DNA from: CALNYS01 sp964639935
Lineage (GTDB): Bacteria > Planctomycetota > Phycisphaerae > Phycisphaerales > UBA1924
Direction of reading: 5' to 3'
Length of the DNA: 12,220 bases
Assembly: GCA_964639935.1 (NCBI GenBank)
Contig: CAZXGT010000071.1
Coordinates: 1 to 12,220 of the forward strand
The position numbers were made by a program, and so were the translations under genes. Shown in pieces: positions 5,593 to 12,220 of this stretch; position 1 is the first letter of the stretch; every line of letters begins with the position of its first letter. The notes beneath the pieces are model-generated. The model saw nothing but the letters and a program-made list of their open reading frames with translations. It did no database searches and was not told the DNA's origin.

Positions 5593-6159
5593 ATGCGTCT
5601 TGTGCTGACCCTGGTTCTTGCGACTCTCGCCGGGTGCGTCTCGACGCTCGAGACCTCGCCGGTGCACATCGCCCAGCCTGTCGAGCGCTTCGGCGTCCAG
5701 TCAGACCTCTCGCGCGACGGCCGGTTCTACTTCGCCGCCCAACCCGACACCGACACCCTCCGCCGGCTCTCGGAGCGCGGCGTCGTGAAGATCATCAACA
5801 TCCGCCACCCCGGCGAGATGGACGAGGTCCCCTTCAACGAGGAGGGGCTCGTCAAGAACCTCGACATGGCCTCCGTGAACCTGCCGTTCCCGTCAGATGA
5901 GCTCGGGACCGGGGCCGGCGACGCGTGGGTCGATGAGCTGGCGGATGAGCTGGCGCGGACGCGTGGGCCGGCGCTGATCCACTGCGGCACCTCCAACCGC
6001 GCGGGGGCCGCCTGGGGGCGGTACCTCCGCCTGCACCGGGGCTTCAGCGCTCAGGACGCGCTCTTGCGGGCGCGGGCCGCGGGGATGACCTCCGAGCGCT
6101 TCGCCGAGTGGGTCGCCTCGCCCGTGCCTTACTCGCGCACCACCGGAGGCCGCCGTTGA
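5593..6159 (+). CDS. Lipoprotein with DSP/PTP-like phosphatase domain
   Basis: This 188-residue protein appears to be a membrane-anchored phosphatase of the cysteine-dependent dual-specificity superfamily. Residues 1-14 form a lipoprotein signal ending in the lipobox LAGC (Cys15). The domain has SGR-type openings (DGRFYFAAQP), LSERGVVKIINIRHPGE, DMASVNLPFP and the active-site loop ALIHCGTSNRAGA, with Cys131 and Arg136. The spacing is C-x4-R, as in the DUF442/beta-lactamase-hydrolase-like (BLH) branch, and differs from the C-x5-R of classical phosphatases. The true substrate is unknown; the lipobox puts the domain outside the cytoplasmic membrane. The start is set by AAAGGAG 7 nt upstream. Its stop codon overlaps the TTG start of the DinB-family gene, so the two are probably co-translated. 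Strand composition shifts from C-rich to G-rich within this gene. Confidence 0.82.
   Translation: MRLVLTLVLATLAGCVSTLETSPVHIAQPVERFGVQSDLSRDGRFYFAAQPDTDTLRRLSERGVVKIINIRHPGEMDEVPFNEEGLVKNLDMASVNLPFPSDELGTGAGDAWVDELADELARTRGPALIHCGTSNRAGAAWGRYLRLHRGFSAQDALLRARAAGMTSERFAEWVASPVPYSRTTGGRR
6145..6149 (+). promoter_or_regulatory. Shine-Dalgarno site that decides a TTG start
   Basis: GGAGG inside the end of the phosphatase-like gene lies 6 nt before the TTG at 6156. The TTG shares two bases with the preceding TGA (TTGA). Confidence 0.7.
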
Positions 6160-6653
6160 ATCACGCCGCTCGCCAGGGGGTTCTCGCGTCCTACAAAGCC
6201 AACGGCGACTACGCCGAGCGTCTCGTGGCGGATCTCTCGCCGGAGGAGATGACCTCCCAGCCGGTCGCGGGGGTCACGATGAACCACCCGGCGTGGGTGC
6301 TGGCGCACCTCGCGGCGTACCCGCCCGTGCTCCTCGCGATGATCGAGGGCCGCACGCCCGACGACCCGGCCGGGCATCAGTACGGAAAGAACTCCAGGCC
6401 CCTCGAGAGCGCGAGCGAGTACCCGCCGAAGGACGCCCTGGTGGCGCACTTCCTGACGGTGCGCCACCGGCTCGCCGAGGCGTTCGATCGGGCCGAGGAC
6501 GACCGGATCGCGGGGCCGGTGACGCTCGAGCGCTGGCAGGAGCGGTTCCCGTCGATCTGGCACGCGGCGGTGCACCTGATGACGACGCACGAGGCGACGC
6601 ATCTCGGCCAGCTCAGCGCGTGGCGCCGCGCCGGCGGCCGGCCCGCGGTCTAG
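6156..6653 (+). CDS. DinB-family metal-dependent four-helix protein
   Basis: This is a 165-residue member of the DinB/YfiT-like superfamily, whose proteins are four-helix bundles with a metal-binding His triad. Many act as thiol-dependent transferases or hydrolases. The triad is visible: His51 in WVLAHLAAYP, and His145 and His149 in HEATHLGQLSAWRRA, the usual C-terminal HxxxHxGQ motif. Length and motif positions fit the family. The start is TTG at 6156 rather than an earlier codon, because GGAGG lies 6 nt before it and the TTG overlaps the previous stop (TTGA). This suggests translational coupling to the phosphatase-like lipoprotein. The substrate and thiol cofactor cannot be told from sequence. 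Confidence 0.85.
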   Translation: MNHAARQGVLASYKANGDYAERLVADLSPEEMTSQPVAGVTMNHPAWVLAHLAAYPPVLLAMIEGRTPDDPAGHQYGKNSRPLESASEYPPKDALVAHFLTVRHRLAEAFDRAEDDRIAGPVTLERWQERFPSIWHAAVHLMTTHEATHLGQLSAWRRAGGRPAV

Positions 6654-6683
6654 CCTCGCGGCTTCGCAAGGGGGCCGGGCCGC

Positions 6684-6689
6684 TAGAGT
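6684..6689 (+). promoter_or_regulatory. Putative -10 box upstream of the M20/AST cluster
   Basis: TAGAGT in CCGCTAGAGT lies 31 nt before the ATG at 6721. TTCGCA (6663-6668) is a 4/6 match to a -35 with a 15-bp spacer. It could drive the M20 gene and possibly the downstream arginine-catabolism genes. Confidence 0.35.
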
Positions 6690-6720
6690 GACCCGGATCC
6701 CAGAACGAAAGGCCGCTTCA

Positions 6721-8013
6721 ATGACCTCCGCCGCCTCCGCGCTCTCCGCCGCCGAACAGCAGCTCCGCGACGCGCTCGAGACGCGGGCCGAGAAGATGCT
6801 CTCGGACCTCTCCGCGCACGTCGCGATCCCGACCGGGCGCAATCACACGCCGGGCCTCGACGCCTACCGCGAGGAGCTGCTCGCGCGGCTCGGCGCGATC
6901 GGCGCCGAGATCGAGATGGTCGAGGGCCAGCCCAAACCGAGCTGGCTCATCGGGGGCTCGGACCCCGTCGTGGCGCCGATCGCGATCTGCCGGAGCCCGG
7001 CGATGGCCGGGGGCCGCACCGACGCCGGCGCGCGCATCCTGATCGTCTGTCATCTCGACACGGTGTTCGATCCCGACGGGGACTTCAACGCGATGACGGT
7101 CGCGCCCGACGGGAAGACGGCGACGGGTCCGGGCGTGGTCGACATGAAGGGCGGGATCCTGACGACGCTCAACGCGCTGGAGGTTCTCCGGGAGCACGGC
7201 GCCGAGATCGCCTGGACGCTCATGCTCACGAGCGACGAGGAGACGGGGTCGTACTGCTCGGACGCGGCGATCCGGGCGGAGGCGAAGCGGCACGACATCG
7301 GTCTCGCGACCGAGCCGGCGCTCCCGGGGGGCGAGCTGGTCGTCGAGCGGATGGGGTCGGGGCAGTTTCGTTTGGAGGCGGCCGGGCGCAGCGCGCACGT
7401 GGGGCGGAACTTCGCGGGGGGCGTCAGCGCGGTCGCGGCGCTCGCGGAGGCGATCGTTGAGATCTCGAAGATGCCCGACCTCGAGCGCGGGCGGATCGTC
7501 TCGGTGGGGCCGCTCGTGGGGGGAGAGGCGGTCAACGCGGTGCCGTCGCGGGCGCTGGCGTGGGGCAACGCGCGGTTTCCGACGCAGGAGATCGCCGATG
7601 AGACAGCGGCCATGCTCAAGAGCCTCGAGCGCGAGGCGGATCTCGATCGGGGCGTGGCGGGGCTGCGAGTCGATCAGTGTTTCGCGCGCCCGGCCAAGCC
7701 GCTGGTCCCGAAGACCAGGTCGCTCGCGCTGATCGCGCGGGCCGCGGCCGAGTCGCTCGGGCAGGACCTGCCCTTCGCGAAGACCGGGGGCGTGTGCGAC
7801 GGGAATATTTTGCAGGACGCCGGGCTCCCGACGATCGACACGCTGGGCGTTCGCGGGGGCGGGCTGCACACGACCGACGAGTGGATCGAGGTGCGCAGCC
7901 TGGTCGAGCGGGCGCAGCTGATGGCGGTGCTCCTTCTCCGGCTCGGCGAGCGCGGTCTGGAAGCCGCCGCGGCGGCGGACCGGCCCGACGATCCGCCGCT
8001 GGCTGAGGCCTGA
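6721..8013 (+). CDS. M20-family metallopeptidase/deacylase (CPG2/ArgE/DapE-like)
   Basis: This is a 430-residue di-zinc amidohydrolase of the M20 clan. The co-catalytic metal site is complete: His111 and Asp113 in CHLDTVFDPDG, bridging Asp141 in GVVDMKGG, catalytic Glu173 with ligand Glu174 in SDEETGS, Glu198 in ATEPAL, and His383 in GGGLHTTDEW. The dimerisation-domain His226 (SAHVG) is also present. There is no signal peptide, so it is cytoplasmic. This favours a metabolic deacylase (ArgE, DapE or carboxypeptidase G2 type) over a secreted peptidase. It lies 124 bp before an aminotransferase-astA-astD cluster, and an N-succinylglutamate desuccinylase role in place of AstE is plausible inference. 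The start at ATG 6721 has GAAAGG 8 nt upstream; an in-frame GTG at 6688 lacks support. Confidence 0.88.
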   Translation: MTSAASALSAAEQQLRDALETRAEKMLSDLSAHVAIPTGRNHTPGLDAYREELLARLGAIGAEIEMVEGQPKPSWLIGGSDPVVAPIAICRSPAMAGGRTDAGARILIVCHLDTVFDPDGDFNAMTVAPDGKTATGPGVVDMKGGILTTLNALEVLREHGAEIAWTLMLTSDEETGSYCSDAAIRAEAKRHDIGLATEPALPGGELVVERMGSGQFRLEAAGRSAHVGRNFAGGVSAVAALAEAIVEISKMPDLERGRIVSVGPLVGGEAVNAVPSRALAWGNARFPTQEIADETAAMLKSLEREADLDRGVAGLRVDQCFARPAKPLVPKTRSLALIARAAAESLGQDLPFAKTGGVCDGNILQDAGLPTIDTLGVRGGGLHTTDEWIEVRSLVERAQLMAVLLLRLGERGLEAAAAADRPDDPPLAEA

Positions 8014-8137
8014 GCGTCCGTGAATGTCTGTCTCTATCCGCGCCAATCGCGTCTTCCGGAGGCCGGGTGGACGCCGAGCGCCGCGTCGTGAAGAATCTGC
8101 ACTCCCGCACCCGCACTTCAACCGATCGGGCCCGACG

Positions 8138-9610
8138 ATGACCCAAGCGCCGAACCAGACGAGCCACACGAAGACCGACGCCTCGACCTCGACCGCCGGG
8201 AGCCGCTTTCGCCGCTCCGAGGCGCTCGCGAGCGGGATCGATTCGATCATCGAAGCGCTGCGCGAGGCGAAGTCGAGCGTCACCGGCGTGCGCCCGCCCG
8301 AGGAGGGGCTTCTGGATCTCACCGGCGAGTACTCCAAGCGAGCGGAAGACTCGCGCGGCAAGGGGCTCTTCGTGCCCTACGTCGGGTCGTCGGTGGGCAA
8401 CGGCCCGCTCGTCGAGCTCGTCGACGGGTCGGTGAAGTACGACATGGTCTGCGGGATCGGGCCGCACTTCTTCGGCCACTCCGACGAGGACCTCGCGCGG
8501 ACGGCGATCGCCGCGGCGACGAGCGACGTGCAGATGCAGGGGTACTTCCAGCAGAACGCCGACGCGATCGAGTTCTCGGAGCTGGTGAGCCGCGAGGCGC
8601 AGCGGAACTCGCGCATGAAGCACGTGTTCCTGTGCAACTCGGGGGCGATGGCCAACGACAACGCGCTGAAGATCGTCTACCAGAAGAACCATCCGGCGGA
8701 TCGCGTCCTCGCGTTCCAGGACTGCTTCATGGGGCGCTCGGTGGCGATGTGCCAGATCGGGGACTCGGCGGCGTACCGCCAGGGCGTGCCCACGACGATC
8801 GACATCGACTACATGCCGTACTTCGACGCGGCGGCGGCCGCGCGGATGGGCGAGGGACGCTTCATCGAGATGAGCGTCCAGCACCTGAGGTGGTACATCA
8901 ACCGCTATCCGGGCCAGCACGCGGCGTTCGTCTTTGAGATCGTGCAGGGCGAGGGCGGGTACAACGTCGCCCCGCGGGGCTTCTTCACGGCGCTCATGGA
9001 CGTGTGCAAGGAGCACAACATCGCGGTGTGGGCTGACGAGGTGCAGACCTTCGGGCGCACGGGCGAGATGTTCGCCTACGAGTCGCTCGATCTCGGCGAG
9101 TACATCGACGTGTGCACGATCGGGAAGCTCTCGCAGGTGTGCGCGGCGATCTTCACGGAGGAATACTCGCCGAAGCCCGGGCTGCTCTCGGGCACCTTCC
9201 TGGGCTCGACGGTCGCGCTCAACGTCGGTCGGCGGATGATCGAACGCCTGCGCTCGGACAACCTCTACGGCGAGAGCGGCCTGATCGCGCACCATCGCAG
9301 GCTCTTCGACGCCGAGGCCGAGAAGCTCGCCGAGAAGCATCCGGACTGGTTCCCGGAGGTCCCGGGCGCGAACGTCACGGGCGGGATGGGCGGGATGATG
9401 CGCTTCACGCCCTTCGGCGGGAAGAAGGAGACGATCGGCAAGCTCGTGACGCACGCCTTCCAGGAGGGCGTGATCATCCTTCCCTGCGGGCACGACCCGT
9501 ACCACGTCCGCATGCTCCCGCCGATCCCCGCGATGGACGACGAGGACTGGCCGAAGGTCTTTGCGATCCTCGAGCGGGCGATGGAGAAGACGGCGCAGGA
9601 GATCGGCTGA
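8138..9610 (+). CDS. Class III PLP aminotransferase, likely succinylornithine-type
   Basis: This 490-residue fold-type I aminotransferase is probably the transaminase of the arginine succinyltransferase route, moving the delta-amino group of N2-succinylornithine to 2-oxoglutarate. Visible motifs are MVCGIGPHFFGH, CNSGAMANDNALK, EIVQGEGGY, ADEVQTFGRTGEMF with PLP-binding Asp300, and TIGKLSQVCAA with the Schiff-base Lys330. It is longer than AstC/ArgD (about 400 aa). Around the lysine it resembles L-lysine 6-aminotransferase (GKKTQVCG) more than AstC, so the substrate is not certain and no symbol is given. Start: ATG 8138. An in-frame ATG at 8024 adds 38 Arg/Pro-rich residues with off-style codons and was rejected. 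No good SD is seen at either. A hairpin and astA follow. Confidence 0.85.
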   Translation: MTQAPNQTSHTKTDASTSTAGSRFRRSEALASGIDSIIEALREAKSSVTGVRPPEEGLLDLTGEYSKRAEDSRGKGLFVPYVGSSVGNGPLVELVDGSVKYDMVCGIGPHFFGHSDEDLARTAIAAATSDVQMQGYFQQNADAIEFSELVSREAQRNSRMKHVFLCNSGAMANDNALKIVYQKNHPADRVLAFQDCFMGRSVAMCQIGDSAAYRQGVPTTIDIDYMPYFDAAAAARMGEGRFIEMSVQHLRWYINRYPGQHAAFVFEIVQGEGGYNVAPRGFFTALMDVCKEHNIAVWADEVQTFGRTGEMFAYESLDLGEYIDVCTIGKLSQVCAAIFTEEYSPKPGLLSGTFLGSTVALNVGRRMIERLRSDNLYGESGLIAHHRRLFDAEAEKLAEKHPDWFPEVPGANVTGGMGGMMRFTPFGGKKETIGKLVTHAFQEGVIILPCGHDPYHVRMLPPIPAMDDEDWPKVFAILERAMEKTAQEIG

Positions 9611-9618
9611 TCACGGCC

Positions 9619-9636
9619 TCCGGCGCACGCGCCGGA
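9619..9636 (+). other. Intercistronic hairpin between the aminotransferase and astA
   Basis: TCCGGCG (9619-9625) and CGCCGGA (9630-9636) form a perfect 7-bp stem with a CACG loop. It starts 8 nt after the aminotransferase stop and ends before the G-rich ribosome-binding region of astA (about 9638-9648). No T-run follows, so a processing, stability or partial-attenuation role fits better than full termination. Confidence 0.45.
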
Positions 9637-9654
9637 CGGGAGCGGGGGCGCGAC

Positions 9655-10800
9655 ATGTTCGTCATCAGGCAGGCCATCCCGGACGATGTCGAGCTCTTCC
9701 TGAAGCTCGCGAAGATGGTGCACTTCATCAACCTCCCGCCGGACGGGGACATCATCCTCGACAAGGTGCGGTGGAGCCGGAAGTGCTTCGAGCGGGTGCG
9801 CGCGGGGGAGGGGGATCTCGACAGCGCGCAGATGCAGGACCTCAAGCATCTGGGCGGCGCGGCGGGCAAGAGTCCGCAGTACATGTTCGCGCTCGAGGAC
9901 CCGGACACCGGGCGCGCCGTGGGCAACTCGGCGCTGATCAGCCAGATGGGCTCGGTCGAGTCGCCGAACCTGTACTTCCGCCTGTCGCGGCGCGAGTTCT
10001 TCTCGGAGGACCTGCAGTCGGGCTTCACGCACGTGCTCGCGACGCTGACGCTTGACACGTCGGGGCCCTCGGAGATCGGGGGGCTGATTCTCTCGCCGAG
10101 TTTGCGGGGGCACCCGCAGAAGCTCGGGAAGCTGCTCTCGCTCGTGCGGTTTCACTACGCGGGGCTGCACCGCGACCGGGTGCAGGACCGGTTCATCGCG
10201 GAGCTCATGGCGCCGATCTCGGCCTCGGGGGACAACCCCTTCTGGGAGGCGGTTGGCCGGCGGTTCATCAACCTGACGTACACGCAGGCGGATCAGTTCT
10301 GCGCGCGGTCGCGCGAGTTCATGATCTCGCTGCTCCCGAAGGAGCCGATCTACCTGACGCTGCTCCCGACGGAGGCTCGGCGGGTCGTCGGCGCGGTGGG
10401 GCACGACACGGTGCCCGCGCGGCGGATGCTCGAGAAGATCGGGTTCACGCACACCGATCTGGTGGACCCGTTCGACGCCGGGCCGATCCTCGAGGCCCGG
10501 ACCGACGAGATCCCGCTTGTCGCGCAGACGCGTCGGCTCCCGGCGCAGCGGCTGGCGAGCGAGTCGGGCGCGACGCACCAGGCGATCGTCAGCTCGGATC
10601 AAGCCGACGAGGGCGGCTTTCGGGCGGTGATGGTCCCTGCGGAGCTCACGGGCGACGGGGTGCGGGTGTCCCCTGAGGCGCTCGAGGCGCTGCGGGTGGA
10701 CGCGGGGGCCGAGGTGGGCGTGACGCCGATGAAGCCGCTCGCCCAGAGCGTGACCGAGACGAAGGAACAGTTCCCGACCCGGGCCGAAGGAGACGCATGA
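9655..10800 (+). CDS. astA: Arginine N-succinyltransferase AstA
   Basis: AstA transfers succinyl from succinyl-CoA to the alpha-amino group of arginine, the first step of the AST catabolic pathway. The 381-residue protein aligns with E. coli AstA (344 aa) along its length: FVIRQAIPDDVELFLKLA at the start, FALEDPDTGRAVG, the block GDNPFWEAVGRRF, then FINLTYTQAD, LLPKEPIY, DTVPARRMLEKIGF and DPFDAGPILEA. The Gly-rich loop that precedes LP in enterobacterial AstA (GGGLTSLP) is missing here (MVHFINLPPDGD). An extra segment at about 50-72 and a longer C-terminal tail account for the greater length. A G-rich SD-like stretch lies 6 nt before the ATG at 9655. The stop overlaps the astD start as ATGA, indicating translational coupling. 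Confidence 0.92.
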   Translation: MFVIRQAIPDDVELFLKLAKMVHFINLPPDGDIILDKVRWSRKCFERVRAGEGDLDSAQMQDLKHLGGAAGKSPQYMFALEDPDTGRAVGNSALISQMGSVESPNLYFRLSRREFFSEDLQSGFTHVLATLTLDTSGPSEIGGLILSPSLRGHPQKLGKLLSLVRFHYAGLHRDRVQDRFIAELMAPISASGDNPFWEAVGRRFINLTYTQADQFCARSREFMISLLPKEPIYLTLLPTEARRVVGAVGHDTVPARRMLEKIGFTHTDLVDPFDAGPILEARTDEIPLVAQTRRLPAQRLASESGATHQAIVSSDQADEGGFRAVMVPAELTGDGVRVSPEALEALRVDAGAEVGVTPMKPLAQSVTETKEQFPTRAEGDA

Positions 10801-12220
10801 AGCTCGCCGCGACCGAATCGCTCGCTCATCCGCCCGCCGATTTTCTCGGCGAGGAGACCGTGGAGATCCCCGGTCACTCGGTGGTTTCGCACCATCCGGC
10901 GCGGCCCGGGGATCTCGTGTGGGCGGGGGAGCCGCCGATCGGGCACGTGGATCGGGCGGTCAGCGCGGCGAAGGCGGCGCTGGCGACGTGGTCGCGATGG
11001 CCCTTCGAGAAGCGGGCCGAGGCGCTGCGTGCGGCGCGCGACAAGCTGGCCGAGCGCAAGGAGACCTTCGCGAGGCTCATCGCGCTCGAGACGGGCAAGG
11101 CGCTGTGGGACGCGAGGGCGGAGGCGGGGATCCTCGCGGGGAAGATCGACATCACGCTCGATGACTCGGCGAACTCCGGACGCTCGCGGATCCGGCCCTA
11201 CGAGGTGGATCTCACGGAGACGCGCAAGGGGATCTGCCGGTTCCGGGCGCACGGGGTGATGGCGGTGATCGGTCCCTACAACTTCCCGGCGCACCTGCCC
11301 AACGGGCACATCGCTCCGGCGCTGGCGGCGGGCGGGACGGTGGTGTTCAAGCCGTCTGACAAGGCGCCGGCGGTGGGACAGCTTCTGGCCGAGACGTACC
11401 GCGAGGCGCTGGCCGAGGCAGGCGCGCCGGCGGGCGTGGTGAATCTGGTGCAGGGGCACGCCGAGCAGGCGCAGGCGCTGACGATCCACCCCGAGGTCGA
11501 CGGCGTGCTCTTTACAGGGTCGTGGCCGGTGGGGCGGAAGATCCTCGCGGCGAACCTGGATTCGCCCGGGCGGATCATCGCGCTCGAGCTCGGCGGGAAC
11601 AACCCGGCGATCGTGGCGGGTGACGCGAACCTCGCGCAGGCTGTGGTCGAGTGCGCGCGGTGTGCGTTCATCTCGACGGGGCAGCGCTGCACGTGTACGC
11701 GGCGGATCATCCTGGAGAAGTCGATCGCGGACCGTTTCATGGAGGCGTTCCTCAGGGCGACGAAGACGCTGACCTATGGCGATCCGTTCGCTGAGGAGCA
11801 GCCCTTCATGGGGCCGATCATCCGGGAGGAGGCGCAGGAGGCGGCGCTGCGGTTCGCGAGCCACGCGAGCGACATGGGCGCCGAGACGCTGCTCGCGCCC
11901 GAGGCCACGGACGCGCTCGGGTGCGAGGGGGGGCACTTCATCACGCCGGGCGTGCTGCGGGTGGATCAGTTCGTGAAGTCCGACGAGGGACCTGGGGCGG
12001 ACATCGAGGTGTTCGGGCCGCTGGTTCGCGTGTGCGTGGTGGATTCGTTCGACGAGGCGCTCGAGCAGGCGAACGCGACGCGGTACGGGCTGGCGGCGTC
12101 GATCTTCACAGCCAGCCAGGAGAAGACGGACGCGTTCCTCGCGCAGATCAAGGCGGGGTGCGCGAACGTCAACGCGGGCACGGCGGGGGCGAGCAGCAAG
12201 CTGCCCTTCGGCGGGCTGGG
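10797..12220 (+). CDS. astD: Succinylglutamate-semialdehyde dehydrogenase AstD (3' end cut)
   Basis: AstD oxidises N-succinylglutamate 5-semialdehyde to N-succinylglutamate with NAD+. The frame is open from the ATG at 10797 to the window end: 474 complete codons of an expected roughly 490-500. ALDH signatures are intact: IGPYNFPAHLPNGH with Asn162, VVFKPSDKAP, FTGSWPVG, LELGGNNP with general-base Glu264, and the AstD-specific STGQRCTCTRR loop with catalytic Cys298. Near the end are EVFGPLV and the terminal SKLPFGGL motif. GQRCTC and LPNGH distinguish AstD from generic aldehyde dehydrogenases. The start overlaps the astA stop (ATGA) with AAGGAG (10787-10792) upstream, so the two are an operon. 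astB and any astE would be expected beyond the window. Confidence 0.95.
   Translation, partial: MKLAATESLAHPPADFLGEETVEIPGHSVVSHHPARPGDLVWAGEPPIGHVDRAVSAAKAALATWSRWPFEKRAEALRAARDKLAERKETFARLIALETGKALWDARAEAGILAGKIDITLDDSANSGRSRIRPYEVDLTETRKGICRFRAHGVMAVIGPYNFPAHLPNGHIAPALAAGGTVVFKPSDKAPAVGQLLAETYREALAEAGAPAGVVNLVQGHAEQAQALTIHPEVDGVLFTGSWPVGRKILAANLDSPGRIIALELGGNNPAIVAGDANLAQAVVECARCAFISTGQRCTCTRRIILEKSIADRFMEAFLRATKTLTYGDPFAEEQPFMGPIIREEAQEAALRFASHASDMGAETLLAPEATDALGCEGGHFITPGVLRVDQFVKSDEGPGADIEVFGPLVRVCVVDSFDEALEQANATRYGLAASIFTASQEKTDAFLAQIKAGCANVNAGTAGASSKLPFGGL

Noticed and set aside
8024..8137. Upstream in-frame ATG giving a 528-aa aminotransferase
   Set aside because: The extra 38 residues are Arg/Pro-rich, use codons unlike the rest of the gene and have no SD. 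The class III family does not need them. The start at 8138 also lacks a clear SD, so some doubt remains.
6718..8361. Minus-strand open frame of 547 codons opposite the M20 gene
   Set aside because: Arg/Pro-rich low-complexity translation lying wholly over confident coding sequence on the other strand.
7616..9505. Long minus-strand open frame (629 codons) opposite the aminotransferase and M20 genes
   Set aside because: The translation is Arg/His/Leu/Ala-rich with no family motifs. It is antisense to genes with strong homology, a common effect of 70% GC on stop-codon frequency.
9112..9654. Upstream extension of the astA frame over the aminotransferase gene
   Set aside because: The extension overlaps a confident gene in another frame. 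AstA homology begins exactly at the Met at 9655.
1..12220. CRISPR arrays, tRNA or rRNA genes, insertion sequences, phage or defence genes
   Set aside because: No regularly spaced repeats, cloverleaf-like segments, transposase motifs, terminal inverted repeats or recognisable defence domains were seen on either strand.

Overview
The window is a roughly 70% GC bacterial chromosome segment that most resembles the Planctomycetota, probably Phycisphaerae. Three signs point there: a secreted protein ending in a PEP-CTERM-like tail of the PSP subtype, a membrane protein with the four-cysteine zinc ribbon (CxxCxYDLxGL, then CPECG) common in planctomycete hypothetical proteins, and several genes that appear to be leaderless. 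The taxonomic call is inference from gene content, not from a marker gene.

Left part (1-3300, mostly + strand, very C-rich coding strand): pseudouridine-5'-phosphate glycosidase (psuG), a PEP-CTERM-type exported protein, diaminopimelate epimerase (dapF), and two small two-helix membrane proteins. Middle part (3296-5500): a zinc-ribbon multi-pass membrane protein and a BLUF blue-light photoreceptor on the minus strand. A 415-bp divergent region follows, holding a probable 49-residue one-helix membrane peptide, then a PilZ-like protein on the plus strand. From 5593 a dual-specificity-phosphatase-like lipoprotein is translationally coupled to a DinB-family protein.

Right part (6721 to the end, + strand, G-rich coding strand): an M20 metallopeptidase/deacylase, a class III PLP aminotransferase, arginine N-succinyltransferase (astA) and succinylglutamate-semialdehyde dehydrogenase (astD, cut by the window end). 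Together these form a variant arginine succinyltransferase (AST) catabolic cluster. AstA succinylates arginine, the aminotransferase is placed to act on N2-succinylornithine, and AstD oxidises the semialdehyde to N-succinylglutamate. AstB and the usual M14-type AstE are not in view. The M20 enzyme, from a superfamily that cleaves N-acyl amino acids including N-acyl-glutamates, is a good candidate to replace AstE and release succinate and glutamate. This is the most interesting hypothesis in the window.

Other points of note: TANNNT -10-like boxes lie 6-9 nt before SD-less starts but farther upstream of genes with Shine-Dalgarno sites. There is a sharp change in strand composition near 5.9 kb among genes on the same strand. 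A perfect hairpin sits between the aminotransferase and astA.
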